A stretch of 45,853 nucleotides of DNA from an uncultured Acidimicrobiales bacterium (GCA_937991435.1 CALKPY010000005.1:1-45853); one strand, 5' to 3'. Positions 1-8,766 are shown, counted from the stretch's first letter. A program made the numbers and translations. The notes: generated by a model not told the origin, from the sequence alone.

Positions 1-20
1 CAGCTGCTCGGGCCCAAGTT

Positions 21-73
21 CTACGTGGCGCCAAATCGCATGTGTTGGCGCCCAATTGGCACTACGTTGTGCC
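21..73. promoter_or_regulatory. Operator-like repeats upstream of vapB
   Basis: The 53 bases before the vapB ATG hold several overlapping symmetries. TGGCGCCAA at 26-34 is mirrored by TTGGCGCCCA at 45-54. CTACGTGGCGCC at 21-32 recurs as CTACGTTGTGCC at 62-73 (10 of 12 bases). GGCAC (58-62) and GTGCC (69-73) form an inverted repeat ending one base before the start codon. VapB antitoxins of the ribbon-helix-helix class usually bind such sites to repress their own operon, so autoregulation is the inference. The site may continue left of the window. Confidence 0.45.
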
Positions 74-74
74 G

Positions 75-305
75 ATGCGGAGCATTCAGATCAAAGATGT
101 TCCACCCAATGTGCATGCAAAGCTCCGCGAACGCGCTGGCAGGAACGGCCAGTCGGTGCAGGAATACCTGCTCGAACGGCTGGCCGCAGATACCGAACGT
201 CCTACTCTCGACGAGTTGTTCGCCCGTGTCGATGAGCACACCGGCGGAACCGCAACCTTGAGCCACGCGGCCAATGCGGTGAGAGCTGACCGCGGCACCC
301 CATGA
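75..305 (+). CDS. vapB: VapB/FitA-type ribbon-helix-helix antitoxin
   Basis: A 76-residue protein that opens with a short beta strand (RSIQIKDVP) followed by two helices, the ribbon-helix-helix DNA-binding pattern of FitA/VapB antitoxins. The basic N-terminus should bind the operator; the tail from about residue 45 should wrap the toxin. The ATG at 75 is preferred over an in-frame GTG at 42 because the RHH strand normally starts at residues 2-4. There is no clear Shine-Dalgarno, so leaderless translation is possible. The stop overlaps the vapC start as ATGA (302-305), giving translational coupling. Family assignment rests on motif and context; the cognate toxin is the next gene. Confidence 0.82.
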   Translation: MRSIQIKDVPPNVHAKLRERAGRNGQSVQEYLLERLAADTERPTLDELFARVDEHTGGTATLSHAANAVRADRGTP

Positions 306-703
306 TCGTGGTCGATGCCAGTGTTGTCGTTACCGCACTCGGTGACGACGGTGAACATGGCGCGATCGCGCGCCACCGGCTTGCCCATGAAGATCTTCTC
401 GCCCCACACCTCATCGACGTCGAGGTTCTTTCAGCCTGGCGTCGTCTGATGCGCACACGTCACATGTCCGAAGCCCGAGCCAACCAAGCAATACGCGACC
501 TGGCGGACATGCGGATCGAACGATCAGCGCACACCGACTTGGCAGGGCGGGCATGGGAACTCAAAGACAACCTCTCGTCCTATGACGCCGTGTACGTCTC
601 GCTTGCCGAAGTTGCCGAATGCACGCTCGTCACCGCCGATAAACGGTTGGCGGTAGCGCCCGGAACTCGTTGCGAAATCGAAGTTCTCACCGACGGCAGC
701 TGA
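302..703 (+). CDS. vapC: VapC-type PIN-domain ribonuclease toxin
   Basis: A 133-residue PIN-domain protein, the usual VapC length. The acidic metal-binding residues are visible: D5 in VVDAS, E41 in IDVEVLSAW, D95 in SYDAVYV and D113 in TADKRL. This is the complete PIN quartet, so the toxin looks catalytically intact. VapC toxins are Mg2+-dependent endoribonucleases that cleave tRNA or rRNA; the target cannot be read from sequence. It overlaps vapB by four bases, the classical antitoxin-first order. The 135 nt after the stop (704-838) contain no gene or convincing terminator before the end of dxs on the other strand. Confidence 0.9.
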   Translation: MIVVDASVVVTALGDDGEHGAIARHRLAHEDLLAPHLIDVEVLSAWRRLMRTRHMSEARANQAIRDLADMRIERSAHTDLAGRAWELKDNLSSYDAVYVSLAEVAECTLVTADKRLAVAPGTRCEIEVLTDGS

Positions 704-838
704 CCGTGCAGACAAATAGGGTGCCGAACACGCGCCATGGTTCGACGACCTTGATACCTGCGTGGCGAAAACTCAGGCATTTCTCACGAACGACCGTTTC
801 TAGCCAACCGAGCCACGCCCGCGGCATACGTCACTGGT

Positions 839-2713
839 TCAGGTGAACTTTCGCACCTCGGCAACGATGCCAGCGGCGTCGAGCCCTCGTTGAGCCAACA
901 GCTCGTCGGGGTCCCCGTGCGGCACGTAGGAGTCGTCAAGACCAAGCACCCGCACTCTGGGCGCCACATCGCCTTCGCTCAACAGATCAGCGATCGCAAA
1001 ACCGACGCCACCAGCGCGTAGCCCGTCTTCGATTGTCACTACCAGGTCGTGTCTGGCCGCAACGGCGATCATCTCGGGGTCGAGCGGCTTTACGCAACGG
1101 ACGTCGTAGACGGTGGCATTGATGCCGTTGATTCGCAACTCGTTAGCAGCGGCGAGTGCGGCTTCGACCATCTTCCCGACAGCCAGAATACATACTCGTT
1201 CTCCGGCGACGACGCGTCTGGCGCTAAGTCCGCTTCCGACTTGATGTTCGCCAACCACTGGCGCGCTCGTGCGGGGCCACCTGATCGCAACCGGGCCGGT
1301 CGTGATTTCGAGAGCATCATCGAACATGACCTGTAGCTCTTCATATGAAGACGGTGCAAACATGGTCATGCCAGGCACCTTGGTCAGATACACCATGTCC
1401 GCGACCCCATGCGCCGACGGGCCATCAGGACCGGTCACCCCTGCTCGGTCGATACAGAACACCACCGGCAATTCATGAAGGCCTACGTCGAGCATGATCT
1501 GGTCGAGCGCTCGGGTCAGGAAGCTCGAATACACCGCAACAACAGGACGCAATCCGCCCATCGCCATTCCCGCTGCAGCAGTAACTGCGTGCTGCTCGGC
1601 AATTCCGACATCGATGCAGCGACCTGGGAACCGTTCCGCAAACGGAAGCACCCCTGTGCTGTCCGGCATCGCCGCGGTGAGCGCTACCAGTTCCGGCATG
1701 CGCTCCCCGGCCTTGAGTAACGCCTCGGTGAATGCTGTCGTGTACTTGCCGCGTGGTGCAGCGTCGACGACGACCGACGCAGGCGTGGTATCACTCGGAA
1801 CCGAGCGAAACGGGCCGGTGTCATGCATCTTCTTGACGGGGTCGTTCTCGGCCGGCGCGTAGCCGCGCCCTTTTTGGGTCGTGACGTGGACGACGACTGG
1901 GCCGTCAAGGTCGGCCGCATTTCGAAGGGCTTCTTCGAGCCCGGCGATGTCATGGCCGTCGAACGGTCCGGTGTAGCGAACGCCGAGATTCTCAAAGAAA
2001 GACGTGGGCTCCCACATCTCGCGAACAGCGGCCTTTGCGGCATCGATGGCCCGCTCGACCTCGCGCCCGACGAGCGGCACATCGGCAATAGCGCGTTCGA
2101 GCCGATTCTGCTGACGCACGAATTTCGGGTTGACGCGCAACCTGGCCAGGCTCTCGCCCAGACGAGACACCGTCGGGGCGTAGGATCGGCCGTTGTCATT
2201 GAGGACGATGGTGACGTTGCTGTTTGCATGACCCAGGTTGTTGAGACCCTCAAATGCCATACCGCCGGTCATCGAGCCGTCACCAATCACGGCAACGACC
2301 TTGCGGGTATTCGCCGGGTTCGTCCCAAAAGCCGTGGCCAGGCCGTGGGCGTAGCTGAGTGCTGTCGATGCGTGACTGTTCTCGACCCAATCGTGTTCGC
2401 TTTCGGAGCGCGCCGGGTAGCCAGATAGCCCTGCCGTTGTGCGCAATGAGTCGAAGTCATTAGCTCGCCCAGTAAGCATCTTGTGCACATAGGCCTGATG
2501 GCCGGTGTCGTACAACAAGACGTCGTGCGGCGAATCAAATGTGCGGTGCAGTGCAACCGTCAACTCAACAATGCCGAGGTTCGATCCTAGGTGACCGCCC
2601 TGCACCCCCACCGCTTCGATGATTCGTTCGCGTAGCTCCGCGCACAAGTCGTCGAGTTGACTCGACGAGAGACGCCGTACATCGGCAGGCTGATGGATCT
2701 GATCAAGCAGCAC
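839..2713 (-). CDS. dxs: 1-deoxy-D-xylulose-5-phosphate synthase
   Basis: DXS condenses pyruvate and glyceraldehyde-3-phosphate with thiamine diphosphate, the first step of the MEP isoprenoid pathway. Visible signatures are GGHLGSNLG near residue 40, the ThDP/Mg motif GDGSMTGGMAFE near 145 followed by the paired Asn in VLNDN, and the catalytic-glutamate segment DVGIAEQHAV near 360. The GTG at 2713 gives 624 residues, the normal length, and begins LLDQIHQPADVR as homologues do. The frame stays open to 2851 but that extension has no DXS similarity. The start overlaps the stop of the upstream PAP2 gene by 11 bases, implying coupling. It is probably the last gene of a four-gene minus-strand operon. 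Confidence 0.95.
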   Translation of the reverse strand: MLLDQIHQPADVRRLSSSQLDDLCAELRERIIEAVGVQGGHLGSNLGIVELTVALHRTFDSPHDVLLYDTGHQAYVHKMLTGRANDFDSLRTTAGLSGYPARSESEHDWVENSHASTALSYAHGLATAFGTNPANTRKVVAVIGDGSMTGGMAFEGLNNLGHANSNVTIVLNDNGRSYAPTVSRLGESLARLRVNPKFVRQQNRLERAIADVPLVGREVERAIDAAKAAVREMWEPTSFFENLGVRYTGPFDGHDIAGLEEALRNAADLDGPVVVHVTTQKGRGYAPAENDPVKKMHDTGPFRSVPSDTTPASVVVDAAPRGKYTTAFTEALLKAGERMPELVALTAAMPDSTGVLPFAERFPGRCIDVGIAEQHAVTAAAGMAMGGLRPVVAVYSSFLTRALDQIMLDVGLHELPVVFCIDRAGVTGPDGPSAHGVADMVYLTKVPGMTMFAPSSYEELQVMFDDALEITTGPVAIRWPRTSAPVVGEHQVGSGLSARRVVAGERVCILAVGKMVEAALAAANELRINGINATVYDVRCVKPLDPEMIAVAARHDLVVTIEDGLRAGGVGFAIADLLSEGDVAPRVRVLGLDDSYVPHGDPDELLAQRGLDAAGIVAEVRKFT

Positions 2714-3563
2714 CAGTGCCCACCGTATCTGGCGGTTCGTGACAGGCCGGAGCATCCTGCGGCTGGCGGCCAGACCGCAACGATGCTCGGCGGTCCCACA
2801 GTGTGCTCGCGCCCCACCCAGCAGCGAGGACGGCTGCTCCTCCCAATGCATCGAGCCAGTAGTGGTTGGCAGTCACCACGATCGCGAACAGGGTCATCAA
2901 CGGGTAGGCGAACGCCGCACGGGCGAGCCAGCGCCTTTGCACCGTGTTGGCGACCACAACGGCGCACCAGAGCGCCCATCCAATGTGCAGGCTCGGCATC
3001 GCCGCATACTGATTACTCACGGCCTCGACGCCCGACGATTCAAACGACCAGATCCCACCAATATCGATGACCGTGTCGACGAACGGCGAGTCGGATCGGC
3101 AAGCGCCAAACGGGCCACAGTCGCCAAGAAGGCGAGGCGGCATCAAGGGAAACGCGGCATAACCGATCACGGCGAACACCGTGCACAACAGTCCCGTACG
3201 TCGCCAGAATCGGTACCGGGCAATACCGGCCCACCAGGTCACGCCGAGCACGCCAAAGGTCACGGCAAAGTGAAACAACCCGTAAAACAGGTTCCAGAAC
3301 TGAATGAACGCGGTGTGGCCAATGAACGCGTCTTGCACGTCAGGCTCGATCCACAAGCCCAACTGGCGCTCGAACGCAATGACCCAGTCCGCGTTGCGCA
3401 ACGCCGTTGTTGGATCAACTGCCGCAGAACCGAACTGGTTACGAACAAAAGAATACGCGGCATAGACCGCGCTAATCAGCAGCGCCTCGCGCCACAGAGG
3501 GGCGCGATTGCTGCGCAAATATGAGGTGGTCGCGTTAGTGCTCGACGCGGGACTCAAGCCCAC
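2703..3563 (-). CDS. PAP2 superfamily membrane phosphatase (AUR1/PAP2_3-like)
   Basis: A 286-residue integral membrane protein with about six hydrophobic segments. The conserved core is PSLHIGWAL near residue 191 and TANHYWLDALGG near 233, giving the two PAP2 active-site histidines and the following aspartate. The arrangement fits the PAP2_3 / inositolphosphotransferase-like branch rather than the classical SRxxxxxHxxxD branch, since no Ser-Arg precedes the second His. Members dephosphorylate lipid phosphates or transfer phospho-head groups; the substrate here is unknown. The start is GTG, 12 bases after the flippase stop, and the 3' end overlaps dxs, so it belongs to an operon linked to isoprenoid supply. 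Acting on a polyprenyl or phosphatidyl lipid is inference. Confidence 0.85.
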   Translation of the reverse strand: MGLSPASSTNATTSYLRSNRAPLWREALLISAVYAAYSFVRNQFGSAAVDPTTALRNADWVIAFERQLGLWIEPDVQDAFIGHTAFIQFWNLFYGLFHFAVTFGVLGVTWWAGIARYRFWRRTGLLCTVFAVIGYAAFPLMPPRLLGDCGPFGACRSDSPFVDTVIDIGGIWSFESSGVEAVSNQYAAMPSLHIGWALWCAVVVANTVQRRWLARAAFAYPLMTLFAIVVTANHYWLDALGGAAVLAAGWGASTLWDRRASLRSGRQPQDAPACHEPPDTVGTGAA

Positions 3564-3575
3564 GTTCGGGACCGC

Positions 3576-4598
3576 TCAGGTGCCATGTGGACCCGACCGA
3601 GTGTCGAGTGCCGATTCAACAAACCCATCGTGTTCGTCTTCGGTCGCGTCATCAAATCCGCGCCCGCCGAACACCAGCGACGGCAGACCCAGCAGCGACG
3701 TTGTGATCGTCAGTGCATAAATCACAAGGCCAAGTGCCACCGACTGCTCATCAGGAACGTCGAGGCTTCCGAGGAAGAGCACCAAGGCACCTTCGCGCAC
3801 GCCAAGGCCGCCAATACCGAGCGGCAAAACCTGCACGATCAGCACCGCCGGAACGAATGCCAACGCGGCCCGCAGGCCGAACTCGTCAATGCCAATCGAC
3901 TTCGCTGCACACCAAAAGGCCAACACCAATATGCCTTGGTACATCGCGCCCGTCACCAAGATCCGGAGCACCTGCCGCGGTTTGGTACGAAGCACGTCAA
4001 GCCCCTCGTGGACCGCGTGCAACCACCGAAGGGGCCCCTCGTAGCGGTCGAGCAGACGCCCACTGGCATCGTTACCAGCGGCAAAGATGATCACACCCAA
4101 CGCCAACAACGTGACAATGGCAGCAATGAGGGCGCCGCGCGTCGCCGCACCGAGATCGCGAAGATTCGGGTCGAGCGCCAAACCGAGAAAGATCGACGCC
4201 GGCAGAACCATCCATCCACTGAGACGCTCGAAAATCACAGTCGTAAAGCTGGTTGGCCTATCCCCCGTGTCACGGCCAAGTCGCGACACTCGCAACACAT
4301 CGCCGCCGATCGTCGTCGGCACGAAGTTCGACAGAAACTGTCCTGCCATGTTGTGCCAGAAAAGGCGGCTTGTTGCGGCCTCGAGGCCGAGGGCCCGACA
4401 GACCTGCTTCCACCGAAGCGAGGCGATGACGATCGACGAAATGACGCATACAAACGCCGCGACCATCCACGCTGTTGCACCAGCGTCGTCAGGCCACAAG
4501 ATGTCGAAGTCGACGTCGATCCTTACAAACAAGAAAATCAACAGACCAGCGCTCACGCCGAGACGCAGCAACAACATGAATGTGGAGCGCCGTGTCAT
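3576..4598 (-). CDS. Lysylphosphatidylglycerol synthase TM-region (UPF0104/AglD-like) membrane protein
   Basis: A 340-residue polytopic membrane protein with about eight hydrophobic helices. It matches the MprF flippase-domain / AglD family, including the segment LPLGIGGLGVREGALVLFLG near the C-terminus, where family members carry a Gly-rich motif with an Arg-Glu pair. There is no soluble aminoacyl-transferase domain, so it resembles the standalone flippase-type module. ATG 4598 (MTRRSTFMLLLRLG) starts directly before the first helix; the open frame to 4838 adds 80 residues of non-membrane, Cys/Arg-rich sequence that looks like read-back. It is followed after 12 bases by the PAP2 gene. Moving a lipid across the membrane is a family-based guess. 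Confidence 0.82.
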   Translation of the reverse strand: MTRRSTFMLLLRLGVSAGLLIFLFVRIDVDFDILWPDDAGATAWMVAAFVCVISSIVIASLRWKQVCRALGLEAATSRLFWHNMAGQFLSNFVPTTIGGDVLRVSRLGRDTGDRPTSFTTVIFERLSGWMVLPASIFLGLALDPNLRDLGAATRGALIAAIVTLLALGVIIFAAGNDASGRLLDRYEGPLRWLHAVHEGLDVLRTKPRQVLRILVTGAMYQGILVLAFWCAAKSIGIDEFGLRAALAFVPAVLIVQVLPLGIGGLGVREGALVLFLGSLDVPDEQSVALGLVIYALTITTSLLGLPSLVFGGRGFDDATEDEHDGFVESALDTRSGPHGT

Positions 4599-4689
4599 GA
4601 CCGACCAACTGTCCACGCAGCAACACTCACATTGGTTGGGCGAGCGCGATATTTCGCGGAAACGTTCGTCGGCATAGAGATCTCCCCGG

Positions 4690-5079
4690 CTACGGGGTTC
4701 CGCACGCTCGACTGACGAAGGTCGCGGTATCGACAAGCACACGAACAATACGACCCGACGCTGAGATCTCATCGGTGTCATCGAGCAGAGACACAACAAA
4801 TACGAAGCGGCGCCCTTCGACACGTTCAAGCGTGGCAATCGCTGTCATCTCGCAGTCGATCGAAGCCGCCTTGAGGTGATCGATCTGAACCCTCATGGCC
4901 ACCGACGTCGAGCCTTCGGGAACAGCTGGCTGTATAGCGTCGAACGTTGCCCGTTCACACCACGCAAGCGCTCGCGAGGTCGCCAAAACCGGCACGGCTC
5001 CAGTGCCAACGGCAAGCGCTGTGTCGGCTTCGGTGACGACATGCACTGCACGCGCCTGAGCCCCGGGTTCGATCTGCAC
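4690..5079 (-). CDS. FlK-like hotdog-fold acyl-CoA thioesterase
   Basis: A 129-residue single hotdog domain. Thr34, Glu42 and His68 sit at exactly the spacing of the catalytic triad of fluoroacetyl-CoA thioesterase FlK (Thr42, Glu50, His76), within VLATSRALAWCER and VQIDHLKAAS. Family members hydrolyse small acyl-CoAs. Fluoroacetate resistance itself is not implied, because many bacteria without organofluorine chemistry carry this family. The start is GTG at 5079, with an AGGGT about eight bases upstream. It is divergent from tldD with about 96 bp between and is 91 bp upstream of the flippase gene, so it may be the first gene of the minus-strand run or a separate unit. Confidence 0.8.
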   Translation of the reverse strand: MQIEPGAQARAVHVVTEADTALAVGTGAVPVLATSRALAWCERATFDAIQPAVPEGSTSVAMRVQIDHLKAASIDCEMTAIATLERVEGRRFVFVVSLLDDTDEISASGRIVRVLVDTATFVSRACGTP

Positions 5080-5175
5080 GTCGGTACCCTACGGCAACAA
5101 TCAGCCCTACTACACCACCATCGCCCCTGACTGATTCTCACCGATTCAGACGAACCAGGGTCGCTGAGGAGGACC

Positions 5176-6567
5176 GTGATCGATCAGTCGCTGCTGACCC
5201 GAACCCTCGAAGAAGCCACGAAACGAGGTGGCGGGTTCGCCGAAGTGTTCGTCGAAGACCGTCTCTCGTCGGGGGCCCACCTCGACGACGACCGCATCGA
5301 AGAGCTCTCTAGCGGACGAAGCCGCGGAGCTGGCATTCGCGTGATTATCGGCGAATCGACCGGATTCGCCCACACCGCAGATCTCTCTGAACAAGGGCTT
5401 GCGACTGCAGCTCGCGCCGCGGGCGACGCAGCGCGCGGCGGCACCGGCGGTGTGACCACCGTCGAACTCATCGCGCAGCAAGCGCACGCACCCAATCAGA
5501 TTGGGGTGTTCCCATCAGAAGTCGCTAAAGCTCGCAAGGTTGAGCTTCTCGAACTTGCCAATGATGCCGCCCGCGGGGCTGGCCCGGCGATCGCGCAGGT
5601 GTCGGTCGGCTACGGCGACGTGCGACGACAGATTCAGATCGCAAACAGCGACGGTCTCCTCATTGGCGATGATCAGGTCAAGACTCGTTTCTCGGTGTCG
5701 TGTGTCGCTCAGGGCGATGCAGGTATGCAGACGGGCCGCGAGTCGATTGGCCATAGTTTCGGCTTCGAGATGTTCGATCGATACGACGTAACCGACATTG
5801 CGCGGACGGCCGCTGAACGCGCAATTACCAAGCTCAGCGCCCGACCAGCGCCCTCAGGGGCCGTCACAACGGTCATTGGCAAAGGTGGCGGCGGTGTCTT
5901 GTTCCACGAAGCTTGCGGCCACGGCCTCGAAGCCGACCTCGTCGCCAAGTCAGCGACTGTGTTTGCTGGTCGCATCGGCGAACAGGTCGCCAGCCCGCTC
6001 GTCACCTTGATCGATGACGGCACGATGGGCGGCGAATGGGGCTGCTTCGCGATCGACGACGAAGGTCGCCCAGCTCAACGCAACGTACTCATCGAAGACG
6101 GCGTGCTGCTCGACTTCATGTGGGACGAACTTCGAGCCCGCGCCGAAGGCCGCCCAAGTTCAGGAAACGGCCGCCGCCAGAGCTACAAGCACTTGCCCAT
6201 GGTGCGCATGACCAACACGTACATCGCGAACGGCGAGACCGCTCCCGACGACATCATCTCTGACACCGACAGCGGCATCTTCGTGTCGCAGCTCGGCGGC
6301 GGACAGGTCAACACGGTCACCGGCGACTTCGTCTTTGGTATGACCGAGGCCTACCTCATCGAGAATGGCGAGATAACCGAACCAATTCGCGAAGGCAATC
6401 TCATCGGCAACGGCCCCGAGGTGTTGATGAGTATCGACGCCCTCGGCAACGACTTCGCCATGGGAAGCCCCGGCACCTGCGGCAAAGACTGCCAGGGAGT
6501 GCCCGTCGGCGACGGCACACCCACCCTGCGAGTGCCATCACTCACCGTCGGCGGAACCGCTGCGTGA
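5176..6567 (+). CDS. tldD: TldD metalloprotease subunit
   Basis: A 463-residue TldD. The zinc-binding motif HEACGHGLEAD places His244, Glu245 and His249, the HExxxH signature that distinguishes TldD from its inactive partner TldE. TldD/TldE form a heterodimeric protease that digests unfolded peptides, processes some RiPP leaders and degrades CcdA-like antitoxins in model species. GTG 5176 is supported by a strong purine-rich ribosome site at 5165-5173 three bases upstream. The 3' end overlaps tldE as GTGA, so the subunits are co-translated. No RiPP precursor or maturase gene was seen nearby, so a general peptide-turnover role is more likely than a dedicated one. Confidence 0.95.
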   Translation: MIDQSLLTRTLEEATKRGGGFAEVFVEDRLSSGAHLDDDRIEELSSGRSRGAGIRVIIGESTGFAHTADLSEQGLATAARAAGDAARGGTGGVTTVELIAQQAHAPNQIGVFPSEVAKARKVELLELANDAARGAGPAIAQVSVGYGDVRRQIQIANSDGLLIGDDQVKTRFSVSCVAQGDAGMQTGRESIGHSFGFEMFDRYDVTDIARTAAERAITKLSARPAPSGAVTTVIGKGGGGVLFHEACGHGLEADLVAKSATVFAGRIGEQVASPLVTLIDDGTMGGEWGCFAIDDEGRPAQRNVLIEDGVLLDFMWDELRARAEGRPSSGNGRRQSYKHLPMVRMTNTYIANGETAPDDIISDTDSGIFVSQLGGGQVNTVTGDFVFGMTEAYLIENGEITEPIREGNLIGNGPEVLMSIDALGNDFAMGSPGTCGKDCQGVPVGDGTPTLRVPSLTVGGTAA

Positions 6568-7913
6568 GCATGGTTGACGAACTCCTAGCCCTCGGCGATC
6601 GCATCGTTGGCCGAGCCCAAAACGGCGAACAGATCGAAGCGATCGTCGTCAACGAGCGCGATACCGAAGTTCGCGTGTACGACGGCGACGTCGAACAGTT
6701 CACCTCTGCGACATCGCAGGGCATCGGCATCCGAGTTATCAAAGACCAGCGCCAAGGATTTGCTTGGGCCGGAACCCTTGACCCTGACATCATCGACTCC
6801 ACGCTTGCCGAAGCTCGCGACAACGCCACATTTGGCTCTGTCGACCCCGACCTGGCTCTCGCTGAACCCGACGGCGTACCAATGGCCGACCTCGACCTGT
6901 ACGACGACTCGGTCGCCAACTACTCGACCGAAGACAAAATTGCACTCGCTCTCGAAGTCGAAGCAATTGCTAAGGCTGGCGACCCCCGTGTTGTTGTGGT
7001 CGAGGCCACCGACTTCGCAGACTCAATCAGCGAAGCAGCCGTTGTAACCACCACTGGTATCCGTGTTGGTGGTCGCGAAAGCGGCTCCTACGTGTCAGCG
7101 GTGGTGATTGCGGGCGGCGACGACGAAACCCAAATCGGCTTCGGCTATTCGGTCGACCGTGACCCGGCCAAGCTCGATCGCGAAAAGGCAGCCACGATGG
7201 CCGTCGAGCGTTCGGTTCGCCTGCTCGGCGCCCAGAAGCCTCAGACCGGCAGATTCACCGTCGTTCTCGACCCTATGGTGACAGCTCAATTCATCGGCAT
7301 CATCGGAAGCACCCTGTCTGGCGAATCCGTACTGAAGCAGCGTTCCTTGTTTGCTGACCGACTCGGCGAGCAGGTTGCCGCGGCGTCACTCACGCTGGTC
7401 GATGATCCAACTGACCCTCGTGCGTTCACGGCAGGTGAAGCTGACGGTGAGGGTCTCGCTACCCGCCGAAATCTGCTGATCGACGGCGGCGTTTTGTCAA
7501 CCTTTGTTCACAATAGCTATACCGGTCGCCGCCTAGGCGGCGCTTCGACCGGCAACGCGGTCCGCGGATTCACGTCAACGCCTGGCGTCGGCACGATTGC
7601 ATTGTCGCTCGCCCCTGGCCAACGCCAACAGGCCGAGATGATTGCAGATATCGACGATGGCGTTTTGATTCAAGGCGTCTCGGGGCTGCACTCTGGGGTC
7701 AATCCGGTCAGCGGAGATTTCTCGACCGGCGCCGACGGCTTGCGCATCTGCAACGGCGAGCTTGCCGAACCGTTGCGTGAGTTCACGATCGGCTCCACGC
7801 TTCAACGCATGCTTCTCGATGTGATCGAGGTCGGCGCCGACCTCGAATGGCTGCCGAGCAGCGCTGCGGGCTTATCGCTGGTAATTGGCGACGTGACCGT
7901 TAGCGGCGCCTGA
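6564..7913 (+). CDS. tldE: TldE/PmbA protease subunit
   Basis: A 449-residue PmbA/TldE homologue sharing the TldD fold (for example YSTEDKIALALEVEA and the C-terminal VSGLHSGVNPVSGDFSTGADG) but without an HExxxH zinc site, as expected for the non-catalytic partner. It completes the TldD/E heterodimer in the cytoplasm. The start is either GTG 6564, overlapping the tldD stop, or ATG 6570; the overlap favours 6564. Its stop is six bases before the uppP ATG, so tldD-tldE-uppP is one transcription unit. Confidence 0.93.
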   Translation: MSMVDELLALGDRIVGRAQNGEQIEAIVVNERDTEVRVYDGDVEQFTSATSQGIGIRVIKDQRQGFAWAGTLDPDIIDSTLAEARDNATFGSVDPDLALAEPDGVPMADLDLYDDSVANYSTEDKIALALEVEAIAKAGDPRVVVVEATDFADSISEAAVVTTTGIRVGGRESGSYVSAVVIAGGDDETQIGFGYSVDRDPAKLDREKAATMAVERSVRLLGAQKPQTGRFTVVLDPMVTAQFIGIIGSTLSGESVLKQRSLFADRLGEQVAAASLTLVDDPTDPRAFTAGEADGEGLATRRNLLIDGGVLSTFVHNSYTGRRLGGASTGNAVRGFTSTPGVGTIALSLAPGQRQQAEMIADIDDGVLIQGVSGLHSGVNPVSGDFSTGADGLRICNGELAEPLREFTIGSTLQRMLLDVIEVGADLEWLPSSAAGLSLVIGDVTVSGA

Positions 7914-7919
7914 CACCTC

Positions 7920-8753
7920 ATGTCGGTGTTCCGGGCACTGATCCTCGGGATCGTGCAAGGGCTCACCGAGTTTCTGCCGGTCTCGTCGAGCGGCCACCTT
8001 CAGCTTGTTCCGTGGCTTGCTGACTGGCAGCTGTTCGAAGACGACCCAGAACTCGCCAACGCCTTTGATGTCGCGCTGCATGTCGGAACCCTCGTCGGAG
8101 CGTTGTCCTACTTCGCAATAGATGTTGTGCGCTACCTGCGTGCAGGGCTGGGGTCGGTGCTTCCGTCGGGGCGCCGTGATGGCCTGAGCAACGACAGTCG
8201 CATCGCGTGGCTTCTCATCGTTGCGACAATCCCGGCTGGTATCTCCGGCGTCGCCTTCGAATCGGTATTGGCCAGCGACGATCACATCTGGGTAACCGCA
8301 GTTGCGCTCATCGTGTTCGGCATTGTCCTGGCTCTGGCCGACCGGCTGAGGGGCGAGCGAGACGCCGACGACTTCACCCTGGCCGATGCCCTCCTCATGG
8401 GGCTGGGCCAGGCTCTTGCGTTGCAACCCGGAGTTTCGCGCTCAGGCGTGACCATGACCGTGGCCCGGTTGCGTTCATTTGACCGAGTCGCGGCGGCACG
8501 CCTCTCGTTCCTCATGAGCCTGCCGATCATCGCCGGAGCTGGTGTCTACAAATTCCTCGACATCGGCGGCGTGTCTGGGGTGCCGTCAGGAGCGCGTGCC
8601 GCATTCGTGGTCGGAATGGTCGCCGCGGCTGCGACCGGTTGGTTCGCAGTCTGGGGTTTCCTTCGGCTCGTAGCACGCACCAACTTCGACGCATTCGCCG
8701 CATACCGCGTCGTTCTCGGGCTGACGGTACTCAGCGTGTTATGGGTGCGGTAG
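7920..8753 (+). CDS. uppP: Undecaprenyl-diphosphatase UppP (BacA)
   Basis: A 277-residue polytopic membrane enzyme that recycles undecaprenyl diphosphate to the monophosphate carrier for peptidoglycan and other wall polymers. Both family motifs are present: EFLPVSSSGHL near residues 17-27 with its (E/Q)xxE context, and PGVSRSGVTMT near 170, which holds the essential Arg and Ser. About eight transmembrane helices fit the known fold. It begins six bases after tldE, so it is expressed with the protease genes. UppP overexpression gives bacitracin resistance in several bacteria; nothing here suggests a special resistance locus. Confidence 0.95.
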   Translation: MSVFRALILGIVQGLTEFLPVSSSGHLQLVPWLADWQLFEDDPELANAFDVALHVGTLVGALSYFAIDVVRYLRAGLGSVLPSGRRDGLSNDSRIAWLLIVATIPAGISGVAFESVLASDDHIWVTAVALIVFGIVLALADRLRGERDADDFTLADALLMGLGQALALQPGVSRSGVTMTVARLRSFDRVAAARLSFLMSLPIIAGAGVYKFLDIGGVSGVPSGARAAFVVGMVAAAATGWFAVWGFLRLVARTNFDAFAAYRVVLGLTVLSVLWVR

Positions 8754-8766
8754 CTCGTCACACAGG

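Noticed and set aside
2739-3524. 261-residue plus-strand frame opposite the PAP2 gene
   Set aside because: Arg/Gln/His-rich composition without any domain; it is the antisense shadow of a clear membrane protein.
3585-4715. 376-residue plus-strand frame opposite the flippase gene
   Set aside because: Composition is that of an antisense frame (Arg, Gln, His, Lys-rich) and the minus-strand product has clear transmembrane helices and family motifs.
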